From NCBI RefSeq assembly GCF_004125265.1, contig NZ_RDTE01000003.1, positions 806,001 to 870,000 on the forward strand: 64,000 nt of DNA, in the 5' to 3' direction. Below the pieces are notes generated by a model, which ran no database searches, had not been told where the DNA came from, and saw only the letters and a list, made by a program, of their open reading frames with translations. Position 1 is the stretch's first letter. Each line of letters starts with the position of its first letter. The stretch comes from Streptomyces lydicus. Lineage in GTDB: Bacteria; Actinomycetota; Actinomycetes; Streptomycetales; Streptomycetaceae. This document shows positions 1-9,307 of the stretch, piece after piece. A program made the position numbers and the translations under genes.

Positions 1-3000
1 ATGGTGCTGGTCACCCTCGCGGACGCGCTGTTCCTGGTCGAGAGGTACTGGGAGTACACCTTCTCCCTGGTGCTGTGCGCCGGTGCGCTGGTGCTCCTGC
101 TCGTCTCGCACCGCGAGTTCTATGCGATCACCCGGCGCGGTGCGTTCCTGCGCGCGATCCTGGTGCTGATCGGCGGGCTCGCCGGGGCGGTGCTGATCGG
201 CTGGGGGCTGGTCTCGCTGGCCCCCGGCACCCTGGAGCCCGGCGCCGCGAACCGGCTGCTGTGGGCCGCCAACCGCGTCTGCGGCGGACTCGTCGGAGGC
301 CGGCTGATCGAGGGCCATCCGCCGCACTGGACCAGCGCCGTCCTCGGCCTGCTCGGGGCGCTGGCGCTGCTGAACGCCGCGGCCACCCTGTTCCGTTCGC
401 AGCGCATGGAAGCCGCGCTGCACGGCGACGAGGAGGCCCGCATCCGGGCGCTGCTGGACCGCTACGGCAGCCAGGACTCGCTCGGCTACTTCGCCTCCCG
501 CCGCGACAAGGCCGTGGTCTTCTCCCGCAGCGGCAAGGCCGCCGTCACCTACCGCGTCGAGGCCGGTGTCTGTCTGGCCAGCGGTGACCCGGTCGGTGAC
601 CGGGAGGCGTGGACGCAGGCCATCGAGGCCTGGCTGGAGGTCGCCGGACGCTACGGCTGGCAGCCCGCCGTCATGGGGGCCAGCGAGAGCGGCGCCAAGG
701 CGTTCGCCCGCTGCGGCCTCGGGGCGCTGCAGCTCGGCGACGAGGCGATCCTGCACGTGAAGGACTTCGACCTCGACGGCCGGGAGATGCGGGTGACCCG
801 CCAGGCCGTCAACCGCGTCGAGCGCACCGGCGCGACCTTCCGCGTACGGCGCCACTCCGCGCTGACCGACGAGGAGATGCAGGAGGTCATCCACCGGGCG
901 GACGCCTGGCGGGACACCGAGACCGAACGCGGCTTCTCGATGGCGCTGGACCGGCTGGGCGACCCGGAGGACGGGGACTGCCTGCTGGCCGAGGCGTTCG
1001 ACGGCGACGGCAACATGATCGCGCTGCTGTCCTTCGTGCCCTGGGGCAGGGACGGCATCTCGCTGGACGTCATGCGCCGGGACCGCACCGCGCCCAACGG
1101 CGTCATGGAGTTCATGGTGGCCCGGCTGTGCGCCCAGGCCGGCGCCATGGGCGTGCGCCGGATCTCGCTGAACTTCGCGGTGTTCCGGTCCGCCTTCGAG
1201 GAGGGCGGCCGGATCGGTGCCGGGCCGGTGCTGAAGTTCTGGCGCCGGCTGCTGCTGTTCTTCTCCAAGTGGTGGCAGCTGGAAGCCCTCTACCGCTCCA
1301 ACGCCAAGTACAACCCGGAGTGGTACCCGCGGTTCCTGTGCTACGCGGACGCCGGTGCGCTGGCCCGGATCGGTCTGGCCTCCGGTATCGCCGAGGGCTT
1401 CGTGGCCGTGCCGAGCCTGGGCAAGCTGTGGGGCAAGGGTCACAAGAAGCGGCTGCTGGCCCCGGCGAGCACCGCGGGCCTGCCGTCGCTGGACGAGCTC
1501 GGCCTGGTGCAGACCGGACCGGCCACCGAGGAGGAGCTGCACGAGCGGGAACTGGCCGCGCTGCCCGAACAGGTGCGGGTGCGCCACCGGAAGCTGGAGC
1601 GGCTGCGGGAGGCCGGCATCGACCCGTACCCGGTGGGCGTGGAGCGTACCCACACCCTGGGCGAGGTCCGCGAGGAGTACCCGGACCTGACGCCCGGCGC
1701 GCGGACCGGCAAGACCGTCAGCGTCGCCGGGCGGGTGCTGCTCACCCGCGACCACGGTGGTGTGCTCTTCGCGGTGCTGCGCGACTGGTCGGGCGATCTG
1801 CAGATCGCGCTGACGCGGGAGGGCAGCGGCAAGGAGCTGCTGGAGCGCTTCGGTACGGACATCGACCTCGGTGACCATGTCGAGGCCGAGGGCGAGGTCG
1901 GCACCAGCGACCGCGGTGAGCTGACGGTGTTCGTCACCGGGTGGCGGCTGACGGCCAAGTGCCTGCGGCCGCTGCCGGACAAGCGGCGCGGGCTGACCGA
2001 CCCGGAGGCCAAGGTCCGCCAGCGGTATGTGGACCTGGTCGTCTCGCCGGATTCGCGGGACAACGTACGGGCGCGCAGCACGGCCGTACAGGCACTGCGC
2101 CAGGGTCTGATCGAGCGCGGCTACCTCGAGGTCGAGACGCCGATGCTGCAGCAGATCCACGGCGGCGCCAACGCCCGCCCCTTCCAGACCCATATCAACG
2201 CCTACGACCTCGATCTGTATCTGCGGATCGCGCCGGAGCTGTATCTCAAGCGGCTGTGCGTGGGCGGTATGGAGAAGGTCTTCGAGATGGGGCGGACCTT
2301 CCGCAACGAGGGCATCTCCTACAAGCACAACCCCGAGTTCACGATGCTGGAGGCGTACCAGGCATTCGCCGACTACGACGTGATGCTCGACCTGACCCGG
2401 GAGCTGATCCAGGGCGCGGCGGTCGCCGCGTTCGGCAGCGCCACCGCCCGCAAGGCGGACGAGAAGGGCCGGCTGGTCGAGCACGACATCTCGGGGGCCT
2501 GGCCGGTGAAGACCGTCTACGGCGCGATCTCCGAGGCGCTCGGCGAGGAGGTCGACGCGGACACCGGCCCCGAGGCGCTGCGCCGGCTGTGCGCTGCCTC
2601 GTCGGTGCCGGTGAAGCCGGAGATGGGCCGGGGCGACATCGTGCTGGAGATGTACGAGCGGCTGGTGGAGGAGCGGACCGAGCTCCCGACGTTCTACAAG
2701 GACTTCCCCACCGATGTCTCGCCGCTGACCCGTCAGCACCGCCGGGACCCGCGGCTCGCCGAGCGCTGGGACCTGGTCGCGTTCGGCACCGAACTGGGCA
2801 CCGCCTACTCGGAGCTGACCGACCCCGTGGAGCAGCGGCGGCGGCTCACCGCGCAGTCGCTGCTGGCGGCCGGCGGTGATGTGGAGGCGATGGAGCTGGA
2901 CGAGGACTTCCTGCAGGCCCTGGAGTACGCGATGCCGCCGACCGGTGGTCTGGGCATCGGCGTGGACCGGCTGGTCATGTTCCTCACGGGGCTGTCGATC

Positions 3001-3039
3001 CGCGAGACACTGCCGTTCCCGCTGGTGCGGCGCCGCTGA
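1..3039 (+). CDS. lysX: LysX-type lysylphosphatidylglycerol synthase / lysyl-tRNA synthetase fusion (5' end probably outside the window)
   Basis: Bifunctional enzyme that makes Lys-tRNA and transfers the lysine to membrane phosphatidylglycerol, lowering negative surface charge. The first ~135 residues are hydrophobic membrane segments; ~150-490 form the MprF/DUF2156 aminoacyl-transferase domain; ~510-640 form an OB-fold; ~660-1012 form a class II LysRS core with motif 2 [14 protein letters not shown] near residue 767 and motif 3 GLGIGVDRL near 983. LysX proteins are usually ~1100 aa with more transmembrane helices, so the ATG at base 1 is most likely internal and the real start lies upstream. 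A perfect 21-bp hairpin 32 nt after the stop ends the unit. Confidence 0.93.
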   Translation: MVLVTLADALFLVERYWEYTFSLVLCAGALVLLLVSHREFYAITRRGAFLRAILVLIGGLAGAVLIGWGLVSLAPGTLEPGAANRLLWAANRVCGGLVGGRLIEGHPPHWTSAVLGLLGALALLNAAATLFRSQRMEAALHGDEEARIRALLDRYGSQDSLGYFASRRDKAVVFSRSGKAAVTYRVEAGVCLASGDPVGDREAWTQAIEAWLEVAGRYGWQPAVMGASESGAKAFARCGLGALQLGDEAILHVKDFDLDGREMRVTRQAVNRVERTGATFRVRRHSALTDEEMQEVIHRADAWRDTETERGFSMALDRLGDPEDGDCLLAEAFDGDGNMIALLSFVPWGRDGISLDVMRRDRTAPNGVMEFMVARLCAQAGAMGVRRISLNFAVFRSAFEEGGRIGAGPVLKFWRRLLLFFSKWWQLEALYRSNAKYNPEWYPRFLCYADAGALARIGLASGIAEGFVAVPSLGKLWGKGHKKRLLAPASTAGLPSLDELGLVQTGPATEEELHERELAALPEQVRVRHRKLERLREAGIDPYPVGVERTHTLGEVREEYPDLTPGARTGKTVSVAGRVLLTRDHGGVLFAVLRDWSGDLQIALTREGSGKELLERFGTDIDLGDHVEAEGEVGTSDRGELTVFVTGWRLTAKCLRPLPDKRRGLTDPEAKVRQRYVDLVVSPDSRDNVRARSTAVQALRQGLIERGYLEVETPMLQQIHGGANARPFQTHINAYDLDLYLRIAPELYLKRLCVGGMEKVFEMGRTFRNEGISYKHNPEFTMLEAYQAFADYDVMLDLTRELIQGAAVAAFGSATARKADEKGRLVEHDISGAWPVKTVYGAISEALGEEVDADTGPEALRRLCAASSVPVKPEMGRGDIVLEMYERLVEERTELPTFYKDFPTDVSPLTRQHRRDPRLAERWDLVAFGTELGTAYSELTDPVEQRRRLTAQSLLAAGGDVEAMELDEDFLQALEYAMPPTGGLGIGVDRLVMFLTGLSIRETLPFPLVRRR

Positions 3040-3070
3040 CAGCAGCGCGGGCCCGCTCGCCGCGGGCCGG

Positions 3071-3116
3071 ACGGCGAGGGCCGCCCCCACCGTGTGGTGG
3101 GGGCGGCCCTCGCCGT
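3071..3116. terminator. Bidirectional hairpin between lysX and the convergent phospholipase D gene
   Basis: A perfect inverted repeat with 21-bp arms (3071-3091 and 3096-3116) around a GTGT loop lies between the convergent stops at 3039 and 3201. There is no clear U-tract, as is common in streptomycetes. The position suits termination in both directions. Confidence 0.8.
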
Positions 3117-3200
3117 TGGCGGGTGCCTGCCGCGGTCGGTGCCGGTTTCCGGCGGGCCGGGAGGGCTTGCCCGCCCGCGGGGTCAGCCTGTCGAGCGCGG

Positions 3201-4829
3201 TCAGCCCGCCGCGTGGGCCGGGCACCCGGCCGGGGTCGACGCCGCCTGCTGGGAGTACTTCCACTCCGGGTCCAGCAGCTCGGTCTTGAGCTGCTTCGCC
3301 GCGGCCGGGCTCTCGACGATGTAGCCGAAGTCCTGCAGCCAGGCCGGGTAGAGGTTCTTGGAACCGATGTAGAACGCCGAGTCGTCCACCGACACCAGCT
3401 TGTGGTGCAGCGCGTACGGCTTGCCGTCGGCCCACTTCGCGGCGTCGGAGCTGCGGAACGAGGCGAGCTGCAGGTTGCCGCACAGCGCCCGCGACGCCTT
3501 CTCGTTGTCACCGGTGAGGGCCACGAGACGCTTGCGGAGGGTGTCGCTGATCTCGTCCAGGGACTTGATCTGGGAGTAGCCCCCGCTGCCGACGGCGCCG
3601 CGGTTGGCGGGATCGCTGACGACGATGCGGACCTTCACCCCGGCGGCCAGCTTGCCCGCGAGGGTGTCGTAGGTCCGGATGTCGTAGCGCGGCAGCGGCG
3701 GGCAGGTGCCGTTGAGGTCCTGCTGGGAGATCTCGACGTGGTTGCGCGCGCTCGCGATGAGCGAACGCAGCGCGTTCTCCTCGGGGTTGACCGTGTCGTA
3801 GTCGCGGTCGCCGTTGGTGTGGTCGTGCAGCCCCACGGTGCACTTGGTGTCCGGGGCCGTGGGCAGGTCGGGGTGGTACCCCGAGGAGGGGTCGGATTCC
3901 TTGATGCCCACGCCGAGGCCGCCGACCGCGATGACCGGGACGTCACCGGCGGGCTCGGCGGGGGCGGAGCCCGCCTCCTCCTTCTCCATCGCCGGCATGC
4001 AGGAGGAGCCGTTCGACGTGGCGAGCCACACCTTCGCCGGGTCGGACACGTTGCGGCAGGTCCAGTCCCAGAGGGTGTCGAGGTACTTCCCCGCCGAGCG
4101 GGCGGCCGGCCCGCTGAGCGCCATGTCCACGTCCGACACCGGGTGGGTGGTGTCGAGGTAGTCGTCCTTCCAGCCGTTGATCCCGCCCGTGATGGCCGTC
4201 TTCCCGTCGACCACGAGGAGCTTGGAGTGATTCCAGGAGAGCGACGTCTTCGAGGTGGTCATCGAGGCGACGTTCAGCGTGACCTTCCCGGCCGCCGCGC
4301 CGAGCTTGTCGATCAGGTCGTCCCGGTAGCGGGACGGCACCACATTGAGGTGGTAGATGGGCGCGGCGCCGACCAGGATGCGCACCCGCGGGGAGTGTCC
4401 CGCCTTGACGGACGCCTTGAGACCGGCAACGACGGCGTCCTCGAACCCGCCGTTGGGGAAGGGCGCCAGCGAGGAGATGTCCACGGTGTGCCGGGCATCG
4501 GCGATGTTGCGGGTCATCTTGTCGAGCAGCCGCCGGGTGCCCACGCGGTCCTTGCAGCCGTCGTCACCCCAGCAGCCGGGGGTCTGCAGGAGCCAGCCGG
4601 AGGGGTTGTCCGCCGGGGCGTCCAGGCGGTTGCCGTTGGTGCGCTCCCACACCGAGCCTTCGAGGCCGGGGGAGGTTTCGCGGAGCGACCGCTCGATGGA
4701 GTCCAGATGGGGGGTGGGCGGGGTGTCCGCGGCGTATGCCGCCGGGGCCGGGAACGCCGCACACACGGTGGTCAGGGCGACGGACGCCGGTATCAGCCGG
4801 TGGAGTCGGTGGAGTCTGTGAGGAGCCAA
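3201..4829 (-). CDS. Secreted phospholipase D, two-HKD family
   Basis: Hydrolyses the distal phosphodiester of phospholipids outside the cell. The 542-aa protein starts with a Sec signal peptide (basic start, hydrophobic core, likely AYA cleavage near residue 33). Two HxKx4D motifs are visible: HSKLLVVD near residue 200, followed by the GG of the motif, and [16 protein letters not shown] near 475-490. Length and twin motifs match Streptomyces PLDs. It follows the phosphoesterase gene on the same strand after a 252-nt gap, so it probably has its own promoter. PLD-like proteins can act on other phosphodiesters; exact substrate is inferred. Confidence 0.88.
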   Translation of the reverse strand: MAPHRLHRLHRLIPASVALTTVCAAFPAPAAYAADTPPTPHLDSIERSLRETSPGLEGSVWERTNGNRLDAPADNPSGWLLQTPGCWGDDGCKDRVGTRRLLDKMTRNIADARHTVDISSLAPFPNGGFEDAVVAGLKASVKAGHSPRVRILVGAAPIYHLNVVPSRYRDDLIDKLGAAAGKVTLNVASMTTSKTSLSWNHSKLLVVDGKTAITGGINGWKDDYLDTTHPVSDVDMALSGPAARSAGKYLDTLWDWTCRNVSDPAKVWLATSNGSSCMPAMEKEEAGSAPAEPAGDVPVIAVGGLGVGIKESDPSSGYHPDLPTAPDTKCTVGLHDHTNGDRDYDTVNPEENALRSLIASARNHVEISQQDLNGTCPPLPRYDIRTYDTLAGKLAAGVKVRIVVSDPANRGAVGSGGYSQIKSLDEISDTLRKRLVALTGDNEKASRALCGNLQLASFRSSDAAKWADGKPYALHHKLVSVDDSAFYIGSKNLYPAWLQDFGYIVESPAAAKQLKTELLDPEWKYSQQAASTPAGCPAHAAG

Positions 4830-5081
4830 GAACTTGCCTTCTTACGGTGACGAGGCGAGCCGGGCGCTGATCACATGCCGCTGATCGCCCGCCCGGCTCC
4901 CATTGCCCTCAGAAGGTATCGGGCCCCTTCCCGTTCGTTCGGTGCGGGAGACGATCTCCGCTACAACTGCGACTGCCGTCGCGGCGTTTGTGGCTTTCCT
5001 GTGCACGCATGCCACGAAGATGCGGCTGTTCAGCACCAGTTGTCAGAACGAGGTGCCAGAAGCGGGTGTCGGAAACAGGTG

Positions 5082-6272
5082 TCAGAACCAGTTGACGGTG
5101 AGCGGGAAGGTGGCGGTGGCCGTGGCGCCGCGGGAGTCGGTGACGGTGGCGGTGATCTGGAACGTACCGGTCTGCCAGGGTCTGCCGCCGATCCGGCCGC
5201 CGGGGGCGTCGGCGCCCAGGCCCAGCGGCAGGCCGGTGGCGCGGTAGGTGAACGGGGGTGTGCCGCCGGTGGCGGTCAGCTGGACGGTGCAGTCCTGGAG
5301 GAAGCGGCAGGTCTGCGGGCCGGGCGCGGTGAGCTTCAGGTCACCGCCGGGCGGCTCGGTGCCGCCGGTGTCGAACACGCCGGTGACGGGAGCGGCGGTG
5401 GCGGCGTTGCCCGCGTGCCCGGTGCCGTACAGGTCCTCGACCGTCCGCAGCAGGCTGTAGTGGTTGTAGGCGCCGCTGACGCTGCCCGGTGCGACATGGG
5501 CTCCGTGGAAGACGGTCGCGATCCGGTTGGAGCCGAGGTAGTTGTCCTCGTCCCAGGTCACCATCAGCAGGCTGTTGTGCTCCTTGGCCCACCGGGCATA
5601 GGAGGCGAGGTTGTCCTTGAGCCAGGTGTCGCCCGTGCCGACGCCGCAGTCGTGCATGTCGTTGCACATGTCCGGGACGACGAAGGAGACGGTCGGCAGC
5701 CGGGTGAAGTCGTCCCGGGGGAACTGGTCGAAGGTCTTTCCGGTGCTCACGGGCACGTTCTTGAAGGCGAACCAGGGGTTGTGCTTCTGGGCGTAGCGGC
5801 CGTCGGAGCAGGTGGTGGAGCCCTCGTTCGGCAGGCCCTCGTTGTAGCTCGCGAAGGTCTTGCCGGCCGCGAGCAGTTCCTGGCCGAGGTTGGGCGCGGT
5901 CATCGACTGCGCGGTGTAGCAGCCGTCGCCGGTGATCCCCTGGGTGGCGCCGGAGAAGAGGTTGAAGTAGTTCGGCTGGCTGGGGTGGGTCAGTGCCTGC
6001 ATGCCCGTCAGGTCAGCGCCTTCCCCGGCGAGTTGGTTGAGGTAGGGCGCGGCGGAGTTACCGATGATCTCGCCGTACTGCTTGTTCTCGAAGACGACGA
6101 TCACGACATGGTCGTAGGACGGCAGGGCGGCCCGGATGCCGGTGCCGCTCACGTGGGCCGCCGCGCCTTCCGTGGTGGTGCGGGCGTCGGCGGTGGTGGC
6201 GGCACACATCAGGCCGAGCGCGCCGAGCAGCGCCACGAGCGCCCTGCGCAGGTGGGCGGCTGGTCGCTTCAT
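5082..6272 (-). CDS. Secreted phosphoesterase (acid phosphatase / phospholipase C family) with C-terminal Ig-like domain
   Basis: A 396-aa exported protein with an N-terminal signal sequence (basic KRPAAHLRR, then a hydrophobic stretch). The phosphoesterase fold (PF04185-type) shows VVFENKQYGEIIG near the start, HPSQPNYFNLFSG, and the metal-site-like NDMHD. The last ~90 residues look like a bacterial putative-Ig repeat (GLPLGLGADAPGG...TGTFQITATVTDSRG), perhaps for wall or polymer contact. The start is supported by GGGAGA seven bases upstream of the ATG. The family includes acid phosphatases and phospholipases C; I cannot choose between them. Confidence 0.85.
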   Translation of the reverse strand: MKRPAAHLRRALVALLGALGLMCAATTADARTTTEGAAAHVSGTGIRAALPSYDHVVIVVFENKQYGEIIGNSAAPYLNQLAGEGADLTGMQALTHPSQPNYFNLFSGATQGITGDGCYTAQSMTAPNLGQELLAAGKTFASYNEGLPNEGSTTCSDGRYAQKHNPWFAFKNVPVSTGKTFDQFPRDDFTRLPTVSFVVPDMCNDMHDCGVGTGDTWLKDNLASYARWAKEHNSLLMVTWDEDNYLGSNRIATVFHGAHVAPGSVSGAYNHYSLLRTVEDLYGTGHAGNAATAAPVTGVFDTGGTEPPGGDLKLTAPGPQTCRFLQDCTVQLTATGGTPPFTYRATGLPLGLGADAPGGRIGGRPWQTGTFQITATVTDSRGATATATFPLTVNWF

Positions 6273-6290
6273 CGGGTCTCCCTTCGGGGG

Positions 6291-6326
6291 CAGGGTCGGG
6301 GACAGGGTCGGGGGCGGGGTCGGGGG
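6291..6326. repeat. 12-bp tandem repeat, three units
   Basis: Three consecutive 12-mers (CAGGGTCGGGGA, CAGGGTCGGGGG, CGGGGTCGGGGG) fill the short gap between the galactokinase-like gene and the phosphoesterase gene. This is a G-rich minisatellite; no function is evident. Confidence 0.7.
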
Positions 6327-6356
6327 CAGGCGTGATCCTGGTCCTGGTCGTGGTCG

Positions 6357-7421
6357 TCAGGCCTCGCGGCGGGCCGCGTCCACGACGTTGATCCGCAGGA
6401 GGCGGGGTACGGGCAGGTCACAGCGGCGGAAGGCCTCCGCGGTGACGGTCCGGACCGCCGCACGCCGGTCCGGGGACACCAGCAGCAGCACACTGCGCCC
6501 CGGGCGGGTGCCGGGCCACCAGGCGGACCAGGCGCCGGCGCGCAGGGCCTCGCGTACCGCGGTGGCGAGTCCGGTGGCCGAGGTCGCGTCACCCGTATCC
6601 GCGTCGCGGGCCGCGGTGGGACGGGCCGTCAGGAGGAGCAGGCAGGCATCCGTGGCGCCGTCAGGGGCGCGCAGCGGCAGATGGGTGTGGCCGTCGGCCG
6701 CGAGGAGGTGGCCGGCCCGGCCGAAGAGCACGGCCCGGCGCAGCCCGTCGTCGCCGGGCAGGGCGGAGCCAAGGAGGCGCGCCAGTTGCGGGCGGGTCGG
6801 CGGTCTCCCGCCCCGGCCGGCGTGCACATCCGAGACGGCCAGTGCGACCGCGCACTCCAGCGGTTCGGCGACCGGCAGCCCCACGGCCTCGGGCAAGGGT
6901 GCGTTCAGCTGCAGGTCGGCGCCGCCCTGCCCGCAACCGGCGGCGGCGAGGCTGCGCAGCACGGCGTACGGGCGGGCGGCCCAGGCGGGGGCGCGGGCGG
7001 CCGGTCCGGTGAGGGGGAGTTCGGCGGTCTCGGCGGGGTGGTTGAGCGAGGCGCAGCGCAGCATCCCGTCGGCGCGCGGGGCGACGGCCACATCGACGTA
7101 GTGGCCGGCCGCTCCGAACCAATCGGTTCCCGGTGCCGAACCGGTACCCGACGGCCCGGTACCCGACGGGCCAGTACCCGACGGGCCGGGCGGAACGGCG
7201 CGCGCGGAGAGCTGGAAGGCGGCCGCGGCGACCCGTTGGGCGGACGCGGGGACTCGCAAGGCGGCCGCTGGGCCCCGTAGGGCGGACGCGGAGAGCCGGA
7301 AGGCGTACGGGGCCCGCCACACCGCGTCGGGCGGACGGTGACAGCCCATCGAGAAGCCATGGGAGAGCAGGCGCAGCAGCGGGTCCGCCGTGGGGCGGCG
7401 GGCCAGGTCCGCCGCGCTCAT
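6357..7421 (-). CDS. Galactokinase-derived protein without GHMP kinase motifs (probable pseudoenzyme)
   Basis: The 354-aa product keeps the outline of galactokinase: a start like HRPPDAVWRAP (compare the usual H-x-x-PDGVWSAPGR), a central PLECAVALAVSDVHAG (usual SSSAALECAVALAL), an LFGRAGH segment, and a C-terminus like the AVREAF...P..F end of galactokinases. The catalytic parts are gone: no GEHTDYN, GLSSSA is replaced by GLPVAEP, the ENDFVG/GIMDQ segment with the catalytic Asp is missing, and GGGFGG is replaced by WWPGTRPG. Three PSGTG repeats replace part of the N-terminal loop. The start overlaps the stop of the methyltransferase gene (ATGA), making it the last coupled gene of the megasynthase operon. 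It may bind a sugar or act as a partner of the glycosyltransferase; this is inference. Confidence 0.6.
   Translation of the reverse strand: MSAADLARRPTADPLLRLLSHGFSMGCHRPPDAVWRAPYAFRLSASALRGPAAALRVPASAQRVAAAAFQLSARAVPPGPSGTGPSGTGPSGTGSAPGTDWFGAAGHYVDVAVAPRADGMLRCASLNHPAETAELPLTGPAARAPAWAARPYAVLRSLAAAGCGQGGADLQLNAPLPEAVGLPVAEPLECAVALAVSDVHAGRGGRPPTRPQLARLLGSALPGDDGLRRAVLFGRAGHLLAADGHTHLPLRAPDGATDACLLLLTARPTAARDADTGDATSATGLATAVREALRAGAWSAWWPGTRPGRSVLLLVSPDRRAAVRTVTAEAFRRCDLPVPRLLRINVVDAARREA
7143..7187. repeat. 15-bp in-frame tandem repeat (x3)
   Basis: Three 15-bp units encode the repeated PSGTG pentapeptide inside the galactokinase-like protein, at the place where the sugar-binding GEHTDYN loop would be expected. 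Confidence 0.75.
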
Positions 7422-9307
7422 CCGAGCCCCTTGCGGGCGAGCAGCCGGTAGGCGTTGCCGCCGTCGGTGGCCCGGGCCACCACCGTGCGCAGGCCGTCGA
7501 GGGCGAGCGCGGCGGCGTAGCAGGGCACCGCCATGGCCTGTACGGCACTTCGGGCGGCACGGCGGGCCGGGGTCGCGGGCACGGTGGACCAGGGAGCGTC
7601 CGGGTCGGGGACGAGCCGGTTCGCGGCGAGGGCGGTGGCGGCGAGGAAGTCGCCGTTGGGCTGGTGAGCCGCGCCGTGCTGCTCGACGAGCACGGTGAAC
7701 CCCCGTGCGGCCAGGGCCTGTTTGAGATTTCCGACGGGCATGAGGTGCTGGTGCTGGGGCTGGAACCAGGGCAGCCAGTAGCGGCCGAGCAGCCGGCCGG
7801 CCCGGGACCGGGGATCGGGGAGTTCGATCAGCAGATGGCCGCCGGGCGCCAGGACCTTGACGGCGGCGTCGAGTTCGGTGAACGGGTCCCGGGTGTGTTC
7901 GAGGTAGTGGTGCATGCTCACGGTGTCGTAGCGGCCGGCGAGCCGGTCGGCGAGGTCCGGGAACTGGCCCTGGTAGGCGGTGTCGATCCAGCCCCGGCGT
8001 GCGGCCTCGTGGACCCCGTCGCCCATGTCCAGCCCGTCGAAGCGGGTGTCGGGCCATACGGAGCGGGCGGCGTTGCAGAAGTGTGCGGCGGCGGTTCCGA
8101 CATCGAGCCAGGCCCGGGGGGTGGTGAAGGGCCGGAGCAGTTCGGCACGGGCGCGGTAGGTGCCGCTCATCCGGCCCAGCACCAGGGCGGTGCCGTCACC
8201 GCCGAGCCCTTCGTAGAAGTCGCGGTAGTAGAAGTCGAGTCCGTCCGGGGTGAGCCGGGGATTCTGGAAGATGTGACCGCACTGGCGGCACTCCTCCAGG
8301 GTGAACCGGCCGGGCTTGCCCTGGAGGAGGTCGGGCGTGCGCAGCCGCACCTCGGGGCCGGGTGCCGAGCACCAGGGGCAGTCCGTGCGGCGCGGCTCGA
8401 AGAACCGGTCCGTGCCGCCGGCGAGTGCGGTGCTGTACGCGGCGCGGCGTGCTGCCTCACCTGCGGTGCCGGGCGCGCCGACGGCGTCGGGCGTCTCGGC
8501 GGCCGGGGTGGCGAGGGTCCGCAGTGCGGTCGACAGGGCGCACAGCGGACGCAGGGCGGTGGCGCGGGCGAGGCCCGCGGGGCGCGGTCCCCGGGCCGGG
8601 CCCAGGACGGCGGCGGGCTGCAGCCAGTAGAGGGCGGTCGCCGCAATGCCCCAACGCGGTGTGGAAACCAGGCACTTCACCAGCAGGGCGAGACCGGCGA
8701 GCTGGGCCGTGGACAGCAGGGCGGGCGGCAGACCACGGGCGCGCAGTTCCTCGGCGTGCCGCGCGGGGTCGGGGGGCGGGCCGGTCAGTCCGGGGGCGAG
8801 GGCCCAGCCGGTGGCGTCGGGAGCGTACTCCTTGAGGGTGCGGACGAGGCGGAGCAGATCGGCCACCGAACGCGGCGGGGTCGCGGCGTCGAGTCCGGCC
8901 CGCCGGTGGACGTCGTCGGCCACCAGCAGGGCATGGCCCGCGCCGTGCCCCGGGGCGCACCGGTCGGTGCGGTGGGCCGTGGGGTCGAGCAGCCGCAGCA
9001 GACCGAGGACGCTCTCGGCCTCCAGGCGTGCCGGAATCAGGTCCACGACGCGCAGACCTTCGCGTACGGCGTGGTCCGCCGCGGCGCGCAGGGTCGCCGC
9101 GTCGGCCGTGACCCCGGGCGCGGTGATCAGGTGCCAGCCGGGCAGCGGCGGCTGCGGGGCCTCCTGGGCGGAGGCGGGTTCGAGCACGGGCAGCGCGGCG
9201 AGCCTGCGGCGGGCGCGCACGGTGCCCGCCCCCAGAGCCGTCACGGCGGCGGCCGCCACCCATCGCGTGCGGGGTCCCGAACGGTGCACTCGCGTCATCG
9301 GGCTCAC
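7418..9307 (-). CDS. Fusion protein: unknown N-terminal domain with hydrophobic segments plus zinc-ribbon SAM methyltransferase
   Basis: The 629-aa protein starts at a GTG overlapping the stop of the glycosyltransferase gene (GTGA). Residues ~1-290 are not assignable: a basic N-terminus with a hydrophobic stretch, a Rossmann-like alternation, and a second hydrophobic region near ~205-235 (LAGLALLVKCLVSTP onward). From ~310 it is recognisable: a zinc ribbon (CPWC ~311, CRQCG ~340) then NPRLTPDGLDFYY, typical of C-/O-methyltransferases acting on sugars or lipids, and a class I SAM domain with a degenerate glycine loop (WLDVGTAAAHF ~400) and APGGHLLIELPDP. Possibly it methylates the sugar or lipid made by this operon. 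The N-terminal half could be a degenerate membrane glycosyltransferase; low certainty. Confidence 0.75.
   Translation of the reverse strand: MSPMTRVHRSGPRTRWVAAAAVTALGAGTVRARRRLAALPVLEPASAQEAPQPPLPGWHLITAPGVTADAATLRAAADHAVREGLRVVDLIPARLEAESVLGLLRLLDPTAHRTDRCAPGHGAGHALLVADDVHRRAGLDAATPPRSVADLLRLVRTLKEYAPDATGWALAPGLTGPPPDPARHAEELRARGLPPALLSTAQLAGLALLVKCLVSTPRWGIAATALYWLQPAAVLGPARGPRPAGLARATALRPLCALSTALRTLATPAAETPDAVGAPGTAGEAARRAAYSTALAGGTDRFFEPRRTDCPWCSAPGPEVRLRTPDLLQGKPGRFTLEECRQCGHIFQNPRLTPDGLDFYYRDFYEGLGGDGTALVLGRMSGTYRARAELLRPFTTPRAWLDVGTAAAHFCNAARSVWPDTRFDGLDMGDGVHEAARRGWIDTAYQGQFPDLADRLAGRYDTVSMHHYLEHTRDPFTELDAAVKVLAPGGHLLIELPDPRSRAGRLLGRYWLPWFQPQHQHLMPVGNLKQALAARGFTVLVEQHGAAHQPNGDFLAATALAANRLVPDPDAPWSTVPATPARRAARSAVQAMAVPCYAAALALDGLRTVVARATDGGNAYRLLARKGLG

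Noticed and set aside
3123..4850. Plus-strand ORF opposite phospholipase D
   Set aside because: Antisense shadow; no start site and no family features.
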